Program-made: the position numbers and the translations under genes
In this document: positions 16,457-24,544 of the stretch, piece by piece
How the letters are laid out: each line of letters starts with the position of its first letter
How positions within the stretch are numbered: position 1 is the stretch's first letter
Notes under the pieces: model-generated
What the model saw: only the letters and a program-made list of their open reading frames with translations
What the model was told of the DNA's origin: nothing
Databases searched by the model: none
Origin: an uncultured Spirochaetales bacterium
Lineage (GTDB): Bacteria > Spirochaetota > Spirochaetia > Sphaerochaetales > Sphaerochaetaceae
Reading direction: 5' to 3'
Length of the DNA stretch: 38,162 nucleotides
NCBI GenBank assembly: GCA_949293335.1
Contig: CASFDA010000006.1
Span: forward strand, 1 to 38,162

Positions 16457-17713
16457 ATGGACATAAAGAATGCAGATGCAAACGGATATTTCGGGGAATA
16501 TGGCGGTTCATACGTGCCTGAGGCACTGAAGAAGGAACTTGACTATGTCGCAAGTGAATATGAGAAGCTCAGAAAGGATCCTACATACATAAAGGAACTG
16601 GATGAGCTGAACAGGACATATACAGGAAGACCAAGCCCTGTGTATCATGCAAAGAGGCTCTCTGCAGCTGCTGGAGGTGCTGAGATCTACCTAAAGAGGG
16701 AAGATCTGAATCACACAGGAGCGCACAAGATAAATCACTGTCTCGGTGAGGTTCTTCTTGCAAAGCATCTCGGGAAGAAAAAGGTTATTGCGGAAACAGG
16801 TGCAGGCCAGCATGGTGTCGCGTTGGCAACAGCAGCAGCTCTACTTGGCCTCAAATGTGATATCTATATGGGCGAAGTTGACGTCAAAAAGGAAGCGCCT
16901 AATGTATTGAGGATGAAGATCCTCGGAGCCCGTGTGATTTCGGTCACTGAAGGAACAAGGACACTCAAGGATGCAGTAGATGCCGCATTCAGGGCATACC
17001 TCAATGATACGGAAAACCAGATCTACTGCATAGGTTCTGTGGTAGGTCCTCATCCGTTCCCATCGATGGTCAGGGACTTTCAGTCAATCGTAGGGAGGGA
17101 AGCGCGCGAACAGTTCCTCGAAAGTGAGAATACACTTCCTGATGCAGTAGTTGCCTGTGTGGGTGGAGGATCAAACGCTATCGGAATATTCTCAGGCTTC
17201 CTCGATGATGAGAGTGTCGCGCTCTATGGGGTTGAGCCTGCAGGACGAGGACTGAATACACCGTACAACGCAGCCTCAATGACAAAAGGAAAGAAAGGAA
17301 TACTTCATGGGTTCAAGTGCTATTACATACAGGATGAGAAAGGCGAACCACTCCCTGTATATTCGATAGCATCCGGACTTGACTATCCTGGGGTAGGACC
17401 ACAGCATTGCCTCCTGCACGATACAGGAAGGGTAACTTATGATAGCGCGACAGACAGGGAGGCAATCGAGGCATTCTATGCGCTTTCACGTCTGGAAGGC
17501 ATAATCCCTGCACTCGAAAGTTCCCACGCTGTTGCATACGCAGTCAAACTTGCCGAGAAACTTGGCAAGGGAAAGAGAATACTTGTGAACCTCTCCGGAC
17601 GGGGAGACAAGGATATCGACTTCGTGACAACGAACTATCCGATCTCTGAATATGAAGGCACATTCGGGAAGACCGGATATAAAGAATTCCTCTCACAGAT
17701 CAGCGGAAGCTGA
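16457..17713 (+). CDS. trpB: Tryptophan synthase beta chain, orphan copy
   Basis: The ATG at 16457 has AGGAG seven bases upstream and gives 418 residues, normal for the family. TrpB joins indole and serine to make tryptophan using pyridoxal phosphate. The PLP lysine is Lys91 in HTGAHKINH; the phosphate-binding loop GGGSNAIG, the [10 protein letters not shown] block and the ESSHAV and LSGRGDKD motifs are all present, so it should be active. This fits the TrpB1 type that normally works with TrpA. No trpA or other trp gene is in the window, and the gene has its own promoter and terminator. It may use free indole from the surroundings. Confidence 0.95.
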   Translation: MDIKNADANGYFGEYGGSYVPEALKKELDYVASEYEKLRKDPTYIKELDELNRTYTGRPSPVYHAKRLSAAAGGAEIYLKREDLNHTGAHKINHCLGEVLLAKHLGKKKVIAETGAGQHGVALATAAALLGLKCDIYMGEVDVKKEAPNVLRMKILGARVISVTEGTRTLKDAVDAAFRAYLNDTENQIYCIGSVVGPHPFPSMVRDFQSIVGREAREQFLESENTLPDAVVACVGGGSNAIGIFSGFLDDESVALYGVEPAGRGLNTPYNAASMTKGKKGILHGFKCYYIQDEKGEPLPVYSIASGLDYPGVGPQHCLLHDTGRVTYDSATDREAIEAFYALSRLEGIIPALESSHAVAYAVKLAEKLGKGKRILVNLSGRGDKDIDFVTTNYPISEYEGTFGKTGYKEFLSQISGS

Positions 17714-17753
17714 AAAGTAGATCTGTATCATCTGGATAAATTCACTCAAAAGA

Positions 17754-17783
17754 TCAGGGCCTGTTCTCTTCACAAGGCCCTGA
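17754..17783 (+). terminator. Hairpin after trpB, copy 1
   Basis: The arms TCAGGGCCT and AGGCCCTGA form a 9-bp stem 40 bases after the trpB stop. The U tract is weak. The same hairpin with its flanks recurs at 18082-18111. Confidence 0.6.
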
Positions 17784-17898
17784 CTGTTCCTAAATATGTT
17801 TTATCAACACGAAGACGTCCATATATCGCAACAAACTTGGCTTCTTTGCTTTCATACAACCTGATTAGCTCTTTTCTTTCTTGTCCTCTTCCTATCCT
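17770..17898 (-). pseudogene. Relic of an AAA ATPase gene, P-loop region only
   Basis: Read on the minus strand from 17898, the open frame contains RGQERKELIRLYESKE and then KFVAIYGRLRVDKTYL. This closely follows the N-terminus of COG1672-type archaeal/bacterial AAA ATPases, where the Walker A region usually reads YGRRRVGKT. Here the P-loop glycine is replaced (RVDKT), there is a stop just upstream of the matching segment, and the frame ends inside hairpin copy 1. About 40 residues remain of a protein normally over 400 long. The fragment lies between the two hairpin copies, so it may be the scar of an insertion and deletion. Confidence 0.55.
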
Positions 17899-18081
17899 TC
17901 ATATACGTTTTAATTCGAGATATCAAACATAAAACATGAACATATCTCAAGATTAAGTAGCAATTTTCATCTTTATTTAGAGATATTCAATCAAAAATGG
18001 GTTTTAACAAAAAAGTTAAGAAATTAAAAAGATAGAACAGGAAAAGATGTCTGTACCATCTGGCAAAAACCAATCAAAACA

Positions 18082-18111
18082 TCAGGGCCTGTTCTCTTCA
18101 CAAGGCCCTGA
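18082..18111. terminator. Hairpin copy 2, between convergent genes
   Basis: The same TCAGGGCCT/AGGCCCTGA stem lies 26 bases beyond the end of the nitroreductase gene. The hairpin is symmetrical, so it could stop transcription from either side. No strong U tract follows on either strand. Confidence 0.5.
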
Positions 18112-18136
18112 CTTCTTCTCAAAGCAGCTATTCACA

Positions 18137-18634
18137 CTACTCGATAATCGTCACAAGATTTTCCTTCATCACTCTGGCTTTTGGTTCATCAAGAGGATAG
18201 CCAAGAGCAAGAGAACCATATACCTTGTACCCTTCCGGAACACCATAGGCACTGAATGACGGGGCATTCTCCATCAGATTGATGTAATTGATCCATACAG
18301 AACCAAGGCCAAGCATATGTGCAGCATTCATCATCTGCATGAGGGCAACAGATGTATCGAACGGAGCGAACTTCGAGCTCTGATCGTAAGAGACCATGAT
18401 GAAGACAGGTGCACCATAGCAAAGTGCCTGGGCATCAGCTTTGCCTACATAAGATGCAAGCTCATCTATCTTCTTCCTGCCCTTCACGACAGAAAAGTGC
18501 CAGCCCTGCGTATTCATTCCGCTCGGAGCGTGCAATCCTGCATCAAGTACCTTTCCGATCAGGTCATCGGAAACCATTCTCTCTTCATACTTCCGCCTCG
18601 ATCTGCGGGATAAAAGATCTGAATATGAACTCAT
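18137..18634 (-). CDS. Nitroreductase-family FMN enzyme
   Basis: A 165-residue protein of the short nitroreductase family, which binds FMN and reduces nitro compounds, quinones or flavins with NAD(P)H. The N-terminal RRSRRKYEER motif and the block APSGMNTQGWHFSVV are typical FMN contacts, and ALMQMMNAAHMLGLGSVWI matches the core helix region. The substrate cannot be told. It lies 11 bases after the YitT-family gene in the same direction, so both are probably on one transcript. Nothing looks broken; the length fits the small two-domain group. Confidence 0.85.
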   Translation of the reverse strand: MSSYSDLLSRRSRRKYEERMVSDDLIGKVLDAGLHAPSGMNTQGWHFSVVKGRKKIDELASYVGKADAQALCYGAPVFIMVSYDQSSKFAPFDTSVALMQMMNAAHMLGLGSVWINYINLMENAPSFSAYGVPEGYKVYGSLALGYPLDEPKARVMKENLVTIIE

Positions 18635-18645
18635 TTTCTTCCTCC

Positions 18646-19560
18646 TCAGCTTTTCTTATCTGCGACCTTCTTCAACTGTGCAAAGCCCTTTCCCATCACC
18701 TCATATGCAGGAGTGACTATGACAAAGGCCTTGGGGTCTTCTGTGTTTATTATCTTCGTCAGGGGCTGGAGCTGATTGTTTGGCACAACGACAAGCATGA
18801 AGCTCCTGGTCTTTGCTGTATATATTCCTGTTCCATGAAGAACGGTACCACTGCGATGCAGTTCAGTCATTACCCGTTCAGATATTTCAGGAAGATGGTA
18901 ATCGGAGAATATGAAACACGCCTTTGCGAGATTCGTATTGAATCCAGTGATGACGAAGTTGACCACCTGACTTGAACAGAACATTGCTATGATTGAAAAG
19001 AACATCTGCTCAATGCCTGTTACTATACCTCCAGTAACGACGATGACAGCATTGCACACGAACTGTACAGTTCCGAATGCAAAAGGAGTGAACGCAGCTA
19101 CAACCTGCGCTATGATGTCCGTTCCTCCCGTATTGCATCCACTTTTGAGCACGAGACCAATACCTGTTCCCATGAGGACACCACCAAAAATCGCACTCAG
19201 GAGGATATTCACATCGCTCGAGTAATCCAGCACCCCACGATAACCAGTATAGGCACCGATTATTGAGACGCAGAATGAAAGGAGCGTTGATCCAACGAGG
19301 GCCCTCAGGCCATACTTCAGACCGAAGAACTTGATGCCAATGAGGAACAGGAAGAAGTTCGTGATGAGCATCACGACACCCTGATCAAAGCCGAAGAGGA
19401 AATAGAAGATGGCTCCCACACCGATTGCCCCGCCTCCTGTGATGCGGGCGGGAGTATAGAAAGTGGCAGTGGCGACTGCCGCTATTATAACGCCAGAAAA
19501 CAAGTATAAATAATCACTGAAGCTCGTGAAGAGCCCGAGATGGACAGTTTTGTTTTTCAT
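18646..19560 (-). CDS. YitT-family (DUF2179) membrane protein
   Basis: A 304-residue protein with six or so hydrophobic helices in the first two thirds and a C-terminal DUF2179 domain. Signature stretches are ITGGGAIGVGAI, GCNTGGTDIIAQ and a cytoplasmic end with GTGIYTAKTRSFMLVVV. Members are predicted inner-membrane proteins of unsettled function, suspected to be small-molecule transporters. The following gene encodes a nitroreductase 11 bases downstream. The sequence looks intact. I chose the first ATG because it directly precedes the first membrane segment. Confidence 0.85.
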   Translation of the reverse strand: MKNKTVHLGLFTSFSDYLYLFSGVIIAAVATATFYTPARITGGGAIGVGAIFYFLFGFDQGVVMLITNFFLFLIGIKFFGLKYGLRALVGSTLLSFCVSIIGAYTGYRGVLDYSSDVNILLSAIFGGVLMGTGIGLVLKSGCNTGGTDIIAQVVAAFTPFAFGTVQFVCNAVIVVTGGIVTGIEQMFFSIIAMFCSSQVVNFVITGFNTNLAKACFIFSDYHLPEISERVMTELHRSGTVLHGTGIYTAKTRSFMLVVVPNNQLQPLTKIINTEDPKAFVIVTPAYEVMGKGFAQLKKVADKKS

Positions 19561-19738
19561 ACGATGGACACCATTACTCTACACCAAGTTGCCTTATGTT
19601 TGTATAAGCTTTTTTCGGATTACGAAAAGCTCATTACTACATTCCGTCAAATGACAATACCACATAAGCAAGCATGATGGGGTCTTTTCTCTTTAATTCG
19701 ATAGCGTATCGCAGATGCCAGGAATTTGCGATGAGAAA

Positions 19739-19966
19739 TCACATCTTCCGTTTCAGTTCATTGAGAAGCTTCTTGTCAAAGGATACGATCTCTGCTCCAG
19801 AAGAAAGAGCTTCTGCGACAAGAAGGCTATCAACATAATCGAGATTTGTCTCACTGTATATGGATAATGCTTGCCGGATTGCATCCTTGGCATTTTCATA
19901 CGGGATGCAAAGCTCCGAGGCTCTTGAGATGGAATATTTACTTTTTTTCATTAACATCCTGTTCAT
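19739..19966 (-). pseudogene. PIN-domain (VapC-like) toxin, C-terminal fragment
   Basis: The 75-codon frame ends with ETNLDYVDSLLVAEALSSGAEIVSFDKKLL, which is the second half of a PIN ribonuclease domain with two of its acidic residues (DSLL, FDKKL). The first half, with the opening Asp of the active site, is missing: the frame has a stop six codons upstream of its ATG, and no N-terminal motif is seen. It is therefore probably inactive. No antitoxin gene lies beside it. A possible in-frame start is also ATG 19948 (MKKSKYS). Best read as a decayed toxin gene. Confidence 0.6.
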
Positions 19967-20092
19967 TTCCTGACGAAATCATGTGAAGCAGAGGAAAAGA
20001 GCCATTGGTTATGGCATTTTCACGAAGTTAAACAGCAACAATTTCCCTTTTCCTTATTTTTCTCTATTATTGACGTTAGGAGAGATAGGATA

Positions 20093-20851
20093 ATGATCGT
20101 TTCAATCTCAGACAACAAGATCACATTAGGTCATGAAGCATCTATTTCAGGCGGACATCATATAAGGAAAGCCATCAGGGAACAGGGATATGCCAACGTT
20201 GCATTCGTCACTGGCACAAGTCAGATACAGACGCTCTCATATCTTGCGAAGAGTGACAGGATCGACTGGAGCAAAGTCAATGTATTCCTGCTTGATGAGT
20301 TCATCGGCCTTGAAAAAGGGCACAAAGCATCATCGACGACATTTCTGGAAGATCATTTTCTCTCGCTGATCAAGCCTGTGGGATCATTCCACAGCATCTC
20401 TTCCGATGCGGACAAGGTAGAAGAGACAGTGAGAACGCTCAACGAGACACTAAAGAGTCATCCTCTGGATGTTGCTTTCATCTGTATTGGCGAAAACGGG
20501 CATCTGGCGTTCAATGATCCTCCTGCGAACTTCGATACAAAAGACCCTTACATCGTCGTGGAACTCGAGACAAGATCAAGGCGACAACAAGCAAGCGAGG
20601 GATGGTTCGATTCCATCAACGATGTCCCAAAGAAAGCAATCACGATGTCGGTGCACGAAATTCTCTCCGCAAAGCATATCATTTGTTCATGCCCGGACCA
20701 GAGGAAGGCCAAGGCAGTCGCATCCTGCATATTCGATGACATCACTCCGCTTTCCCCTTGCGCGGCACTGCGCATCAGCCCGGATGCGAGGCTATATCTT
20801 GACAGGCAGAGCAGCAAGCTCGTCTTCGCGGACGGAAGGAAAAGTCTCTGA
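20093..20851 (+). CDS. NagB-family sugar-phosphate isomerase/deaminase
   Basis: A 252-residue protein of the glucosamine-6-phosphate deaminase family. It has the family's VFLLDEF block (Asp68-Glu69) and the loop GENGHLAFNDPPA (134-146). In E. coli NagB that loop reads NDGHIAFNEP, with a catalytic Asp that here is Asn. Related NagB-like proteins share the ENGH form, so the substrate may not be glucosamine-6-phosphate. TAGGA lies just before the ATG. The last 60 bases overlap the end of the opposite-strand recombinase gene. No other amino-sugar genes are nearby. Confidence 0.75.
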   Translation: MIVSISDNKITLGHEASISGGHHIRKAIREQGYANVAFVTGTSQIQTLSYLAKSDRIDWSKVNVFLLDEFIGLEKGHKASSTTFLEDHFLSLIKPVGSFHSISSDADKVEETVRTLNETLKSHPLDVAFICIGENGHLAFNDPPANFDTKDPYIVVELETRSRRQQASEGWFDSINDVPKKAITMSVHEILSAKHIICSCPDQRKAKAVASCIFDDITPLSPCAALRISPDARLYLDRQSSKLVFADGRKSL

Positions 20852-22030
20852 TACGAACAGAAGGGTAAGAGGATAAATGCCCATAAGCGACTCGTCGCTT
20901 ACATGAGTATAGTTCTCGTTTACCCTTTCGCTCCTGTGCCCGAGCGCGAGCATCCTGTCTTCACGAGATATGTGCTCTTCCTTTCCTATCGTCGAGAATG
21001 AATGCCTTATCGAATGGAAAGTGAGTTTTCTCCTCTTCTGCTCCTCGACATCTATTCCGCAAGCTACCAGGATGCGTGAAAAGAAATTGCGCAGCGTCGG
21101 GGACGATATGTAGCCTCCGCTTTTGGAAGGCAGGCAGAGCCCCTTCTCATTTGAATTCGAGAGAAGGAGTGAAAAAAGTAATTTGGGAACAAGTATCGCC
21201 CGCTCATACTTTCCCTTTGTCCCTTTGACTCCTGAATACGGAGCTATTGACTCAGTTATGTTAAGCCTCATGACAGATGGGTATTTCGTATTCTCGAAAG
21301 CAGAGATCCTGAGTGCCCTTATCTCCCCGCTTCTCATCCCGCTGTAGAAGGCAAGGCGGAGGGCAAGCACGTATGAAGGGAAATACTGATTTCCCGAACT
21401 ATCAAGATAACGAAGGACCTTCAGGCATTCATCAAGGGTGAGATATCCCCTTTTCCCGTTTTCCTTCTCTATCTTCATCAGTCTCTCCGCCGGATTCTCA
21501 TCTATAAGCCCGGAACGATAGGCTTCCTTGAGCGGCACAGAGACAGAAAGGAGAATCAGTTGCATAGTACCAGAGGACAATGTACCTCTCCTCAGCGATT
21601 CAGAAAGGGTTTCGAGGTCTTCAAGCGTGACATCTGAAAGCTCCTTTTCCCTGTCAAAGAAAGGAAGGACGTGCTTGTTGAAGAATAGAAGCATGTTCTT
21701 CGCATACTCCCTGCCGATACTTCCTTTCTTTATGCTGTTGCGCATCCGTATGTAATCGCTTTCATCGAAAGACCAGAACTTCTGGCAATAGTCAGACAAA
21801 AGTATGTGATTGTCATTTCCCTTCTTCTCAAGGGCCATCAGAGCGACCTTGAAGGCCTCAGCCCTATTCCTGACCGAATACCCGTAGCCAAGCCCTAGTT
21901 CCTCTTTCAGAACGTCTATGCTCTTTGCATTCCCCTGTCTCCCGCTCTTTCTGTCAATGAAACAGACATACCAGTAACTTCTTTTCTTCTTCTGTCTCTT
22001 GTAGAGATAGAATTCTGAACGTTTAGGCAC
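20792..22030 (-). CDS. Tyrosine recombinase (phage-type integrase)
   Basis: A 412-residue site-specific recombinase. The catalytic set is complete: Arg233 (GMRSGEIRAL), His339-x-x-Arg342 (FHSIRHSF), His365 (ALGHRS) and the nucleophile Tyr374 (NENYTHVS). An N-terminal SAM-like DNA-binding region covers about 75-180. The enzyme cuts and rejoins DNA through a Tyr-DNA link. It stands alone: no excisionase, phage or conjugation genes are nearby. About 38 residues extend past the nucleophile, and their coding end overlaps the nagB-like gene by 60 bases in convergent orientation. That layout suggests an integrated element reduced to its integrase, or a domesticated recombinase acting elsewhere. Confidence 0.9.
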   Translation of the reverse strand: MPKRSEFYLYKRQKKKRSYWYVCFIDRKSGRQGNAKSIDVLKEELGLGYGYSVRNRAEAFKVALMALEKKGNDNHILLSDYCQKFWSFDESDYIRMRNSIKKGSIGREYAKNMLLFFNKHVLPFFDREKELSDVTLEDLETLSESLRRGTLSSGTMQLILLSVSVPLKEAYRSGLIDENPAERLMKIEKENGKRGYLTLDECLKVLRYLDSSGNQYFPSYVLALRLAFYSGMRSGEIRALRISAFENTKYPSVMRLNITESIAPYSGVKGTKGKYERAILVPKLLFSLLLSNSNEKGLCLPSKSGGYISSPTLRNFFSRILVACGIDVEEQKRRKLTFHSIRHSFSTIGKEEHISREDRMLALGHRSERVNENYTHVSDESLMGIYPLTLLFVSETFPSVREDELAALPVKI

Positions 22031-22086
22031 AATACACCTCCATCAGTCAGTTCAAAATCCTTTGCAATGAGGGTATCATCCGAAAC

Positions 22087-23118
22087 ATGATAATGTTCCA
22101 AAGTGATTACCTCGAGGGAGCACATCCCTCAATTCTGAAACGCCTTGTAGAGACAAACGACGTTCAGAGAGTCGGCTATGGTCTGGATGAGTATTCAGAA
22201 AGCGCAAAGAAGAAGATCAGAATGGCCATAAGGGATGAAAGCGCAGATATACACTTCATATCCGGAGGAACCCTCACGAACCTCCTGGTAATTTCTTCTG
22301 CACTGAGACAGTATCAGGGCGTGATCGCCCCAAAGACCGGGCACATCAATGTCCATGAGACAGGGGCAGTCGAGGGAACAGGGCACAAAGTCATCGCTCT
22401 CGAGGAAGAGGATGGCAAGATAAATGCACAGCAAGTTGAAGAGGTAATGGAAAAACATCTTGCAGATCCATCAATGGAACATACAGTCCAGCCCAAGATG
22501 GTATATATCTCATTTCCGACAGAGACAGGAACACTCTACTCAAAGAAAGAACTGGAAGATCTCCGCTCTGTCACCAAAAAATATGGCCTCTACCTGTTTA
22601 TGGACGGGGCACGTCTCGGCTATGGCCTTGGCGCAGAGAACAACGATCTGACTATATCAGATATAACAAAGCTTACAGATGTGTACTACATCGGAGGGAC
22701 AAAATGCGGAGCACTTCTCGGGGAAGCCGTTGTAATTACAAATGAGGAACTCAAGAAGGACTTCAGATACAACATCAAGAACAGAGGGGCAATGATAGCG
22801 AAAGGAAGTCTCATTGGAATCCAGTTTGATGTCCTCTTCTCTGATGATCTGTACTTCAAAATAACAAAAGATGCAGTTCATAAGGCATCAAGAATACAAA
22901 AGGCATTTGAAGACAAGGGAATCAGGATGTTCGGATCCTCAAAGACAAACCAGATCTTCCCGATTCTTTCTGACGAAGAGATTGCAAAACTTGAGAAGAA
23001 GTACATTTTCGAAGAATGGGGAAAGCTGGAAGGAAAGACAATAGTAAGATTCTGCACGAGCTGGGACACGAAGGAGGAGAACGTTGAAATGCTCCTGAAT
23101 GATATTTCATCCCTCTGA
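22087..23118 (+). CDS. L-threonine aldolase family PLP enzyme
   Basis: A 343-residue enzyme of the beta-eliminating lyase/threonine aldolase family, which splits threonine or allo-threonine into glycine and acetaldehyde. It starts near MFQSDYLEGAHPSILKRL. The PLP aspartate is in LFMDGARLGYGL and the PLP lysine in YIGGTKCGALLGE. The HINVHETGA and RFCTSWDT segments also fit. The first ATG (22087) is used; ATG 22093 is also possible, and neither has a strong ribosome-binding site. It stands alone between a recombinase gene on the other strand and an outer-membrane protein gene. Confidence 0.85.
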   Translation: MIMFQSDYLEGAHPSILKRLVETNDVQRVGYGLDEYSESAKKKIRMAIRDESADIHFISGGTLTNLLVISSALRQYQGVIAPKTGHINVHETGAVEGTGHKVIALEEEDGKINAQQVEEVMEKHLADPSMEHTVQPKMVYISFPTETGTLYSKKELEDLRSVTKKYGLYLFMDGARLGYGLGAENNDLTISDITKLTDVYYIGGTKCGALLGEAVVITNEELKKDFRYNIKNRGAMIAKGSLIGIQFDVLFSDDLYFKITKDAVHKASRIQKAFEDKGIRMFGSSKTNQIFPILSDEEIAKLEKKYIFEEWGKLEGKTIVRFCTSWDTKEENVEMLLNDISSL

Positions 23119-23217
23119 TTCTGCACTTTTTACTGCACCCTATTTATCCAAGTTTTTATTACAATAGATTTACTTAGCAGAAAGGAAGGAAAATCCTTTC
23201 TGCACTTCTTACTGCAC
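23119..23217. repeat. Direct 20-mer repeats and a hairpin before the outer-membrane protein gene
   Basis: TTCTGCACTTTTTACTGCAC (23119-23138) recurs with one change at 23198-23217. Between them is a perfect 10-bp stem, GCAGAAAGGA (23177-23186) with TCCTTTCTGC (23194-23203) around a 7-base loop. The second direct repeat overlaps the right arm. They could be protein-binding sites or a terminator of the aldolase gene; no U tract follows the stem. Confidence 0.6.
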
Positions 23218-23276
23218 TAATGAATAAAAACAGCTGAAAACAAGGTCAAAATAAGCACTTTTCTCATAGAGGAAGT

Positions 23277-24443
23277 ATGAAAAAAGTACTTGCACTATTG
23301 CTTGTTTGCTTGCTCGCAACTTCTGTAGCATTTGCAGCTGTACAGTTCAGTGGATCTCTTACAGCTGGTGTAGCAGTAAACTATGATGACACAAGAGCAG
23401 ACAATAACGGTTGGCGCTTCTACACATACGGTGACGATGGCGACGATTCAAACGAGATGTCTCTCACATTCAGGCTTGCAGATGATCAGGGCCTCTGGTC
23501 AGCTGAAGTAAAGGGCCTTCTTGATACCGCAGATATCCAGCAGCTTTTCAGTGGTGAAAATGGCAAGATTGAAGCTATCTTCAAGACAAATATCGCTAAG
23601 GCAATTGCAATGGCAGTTGGTGGCGAGAGCCCGGTTGATGTAACACTCGAGATCGGTGGTGACAGACGTGTAACTGGTTTCAGAGCATACAACAATGCAT
23701 CTGGCGCTAACCTCGACAGAGTTAGAACGCTCAATAACATCAGCCCGTTTGGTGTAACAATTGGTTACAAGGATTACGTACAGGCTCAGGTAATGTATTC
23801 ACCTCTTTGGTATTCAGGTGATATGAAGGCCGATCCTGATGATAATGGTCCACTTGAACCTGTAGAAGTTCCTATCTATGGAGAAGACCTCTCTGCATCT
23901 GCATTGATCAAGCCATACAGCGGAATCGCAGTATCTGTTGACTATGCAATGAATGGTGAATCAAAAGATTTCCTTTCTGATGCAGATGTTGCTGGCGGAC
24001 TTCTTGGTGGTGCAGTTGATATCAACGTCGGTGAGCTTATTGGTGCAGACTTCAATGTTGGCGTATCTGTATCTGACCGCTACGAGTTCGGAACAAAGTA
24101 CAACCAGCTTGCAGCAGTTGTTTACGGTGGCGTAGACATGGTATCTGGCTATATTGAATATGCTCTCAGAACTTTTGATAAGGCTGTAAGTGAGGATCCA
24201 TGGAACTACCTCAACGTCGGCGTTGATCTTGCTCTCGTAGAAAACATGAACCTCAACGTATACTTCGGTGCAGATGATCTTGGTGATTTCGTTAATCAGT
24301 ACTTCGTTGGTGGCAACATCGGTTATACACTCTATGGTGTAAAATACAACCTTGGCATTGAGTACAATGCAAGCAACATTGGCGCATACAACTACGATCA
24401 CAAGGGTCTCATGATTGTCCCAAGCGTATCTGTATCCTTCTAA
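23277..24443 (+). CDS. Major outer-membrane beta-barrel protein, paralogue 1
   Basis: A 388-residue protein with a signal peptide ending LLATSVAFA/AVQFSGS and a C-terminal aromatic ending VPSVSVSF, the usual signal for outer-membrane barrel assembly. Alternating hydrophobic strands run through the mature part. It is a paralogue of the minus-strand gene at 34209-35354; ends are nearly identical while regions around residues 40-65 and 180-215 differ. These are the likely surface loops. GAGGAAGT precedes the ATG. It has no recognised named family from sequence alone, but the layout fits spirochaete major outer-membrane proteins, perhaps a porin. Confidence 0.75.
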   Translation: MKKVLALLLVCLLATSVAFAAVQFSGSLTAGVAVNYDDTRADNNGWRFYTYGDDGDDSNEMSLTFRLADDQGLWSAEVKGLLDTADIQQLFSGENGKIEAIFKTNIAKAIAMAVGGESPVDVTLEIGGDRRVTGFRAYNNASGANLDRVRTLNNISPFGVTIGYKDYVQAQVMYSPLWYSGDMKADPDDNGPLEPVEVPIYGEDLSASALIKPYSGIAVSVDYAMNGESKDFLSDADVAGGLLGGAVDINVGELIGADFNVGVSVSDRYEFGTKYNQLAAVVYGGVDMVSGYIEYALRTFDKAVSEDPWNYLNVGVDLALVENMNLNVYFGADDLGDFVNQYFVGGNIGYTLYGVKYNLGIEYNASNIGAYNYDHKGLMIVPSVSVSF

Positions 24444-24474
24444 TAAGTAATAGAAGTTAGAGCAATTATTATAG

Positions 24475-24504
24475 AAATCCCTTGGTTTTCGAACTGAGGG
24501 ATTT
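24475..24504 (+). terminator. Terminator of outer-membrane protein gene 1
   Basis: The stem AAATCCCT/AGGGATTT lies 31 bases after the stop codon, and is followed by a T-rich tail. The same 59-base stretch around it follows paralogue 2 on the other strand. Confidence 0.7.
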
Positions 24505-24544
24505 CTTATTTACACTTTTGACAAAACAATCATAATTAGTTTTC

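Larger units (their letters stand above)
17717..18116. repeat. Direct duplication of the trpB 3' hairpin region
   Basis: The segment at 17717-17788 recurs at 18044-18116. The 33-bp core with the hairpin is identical (17753-17785 and 18081-18113), and about 35 bases before it are clearly similar (both hold CTGTA-C-ATCTGG and TCAAAA). The 255 bases between hold the ATPase relic and AT-rich sequence. This looks like a duplication around an inserted segment. Confidence 0.75.
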
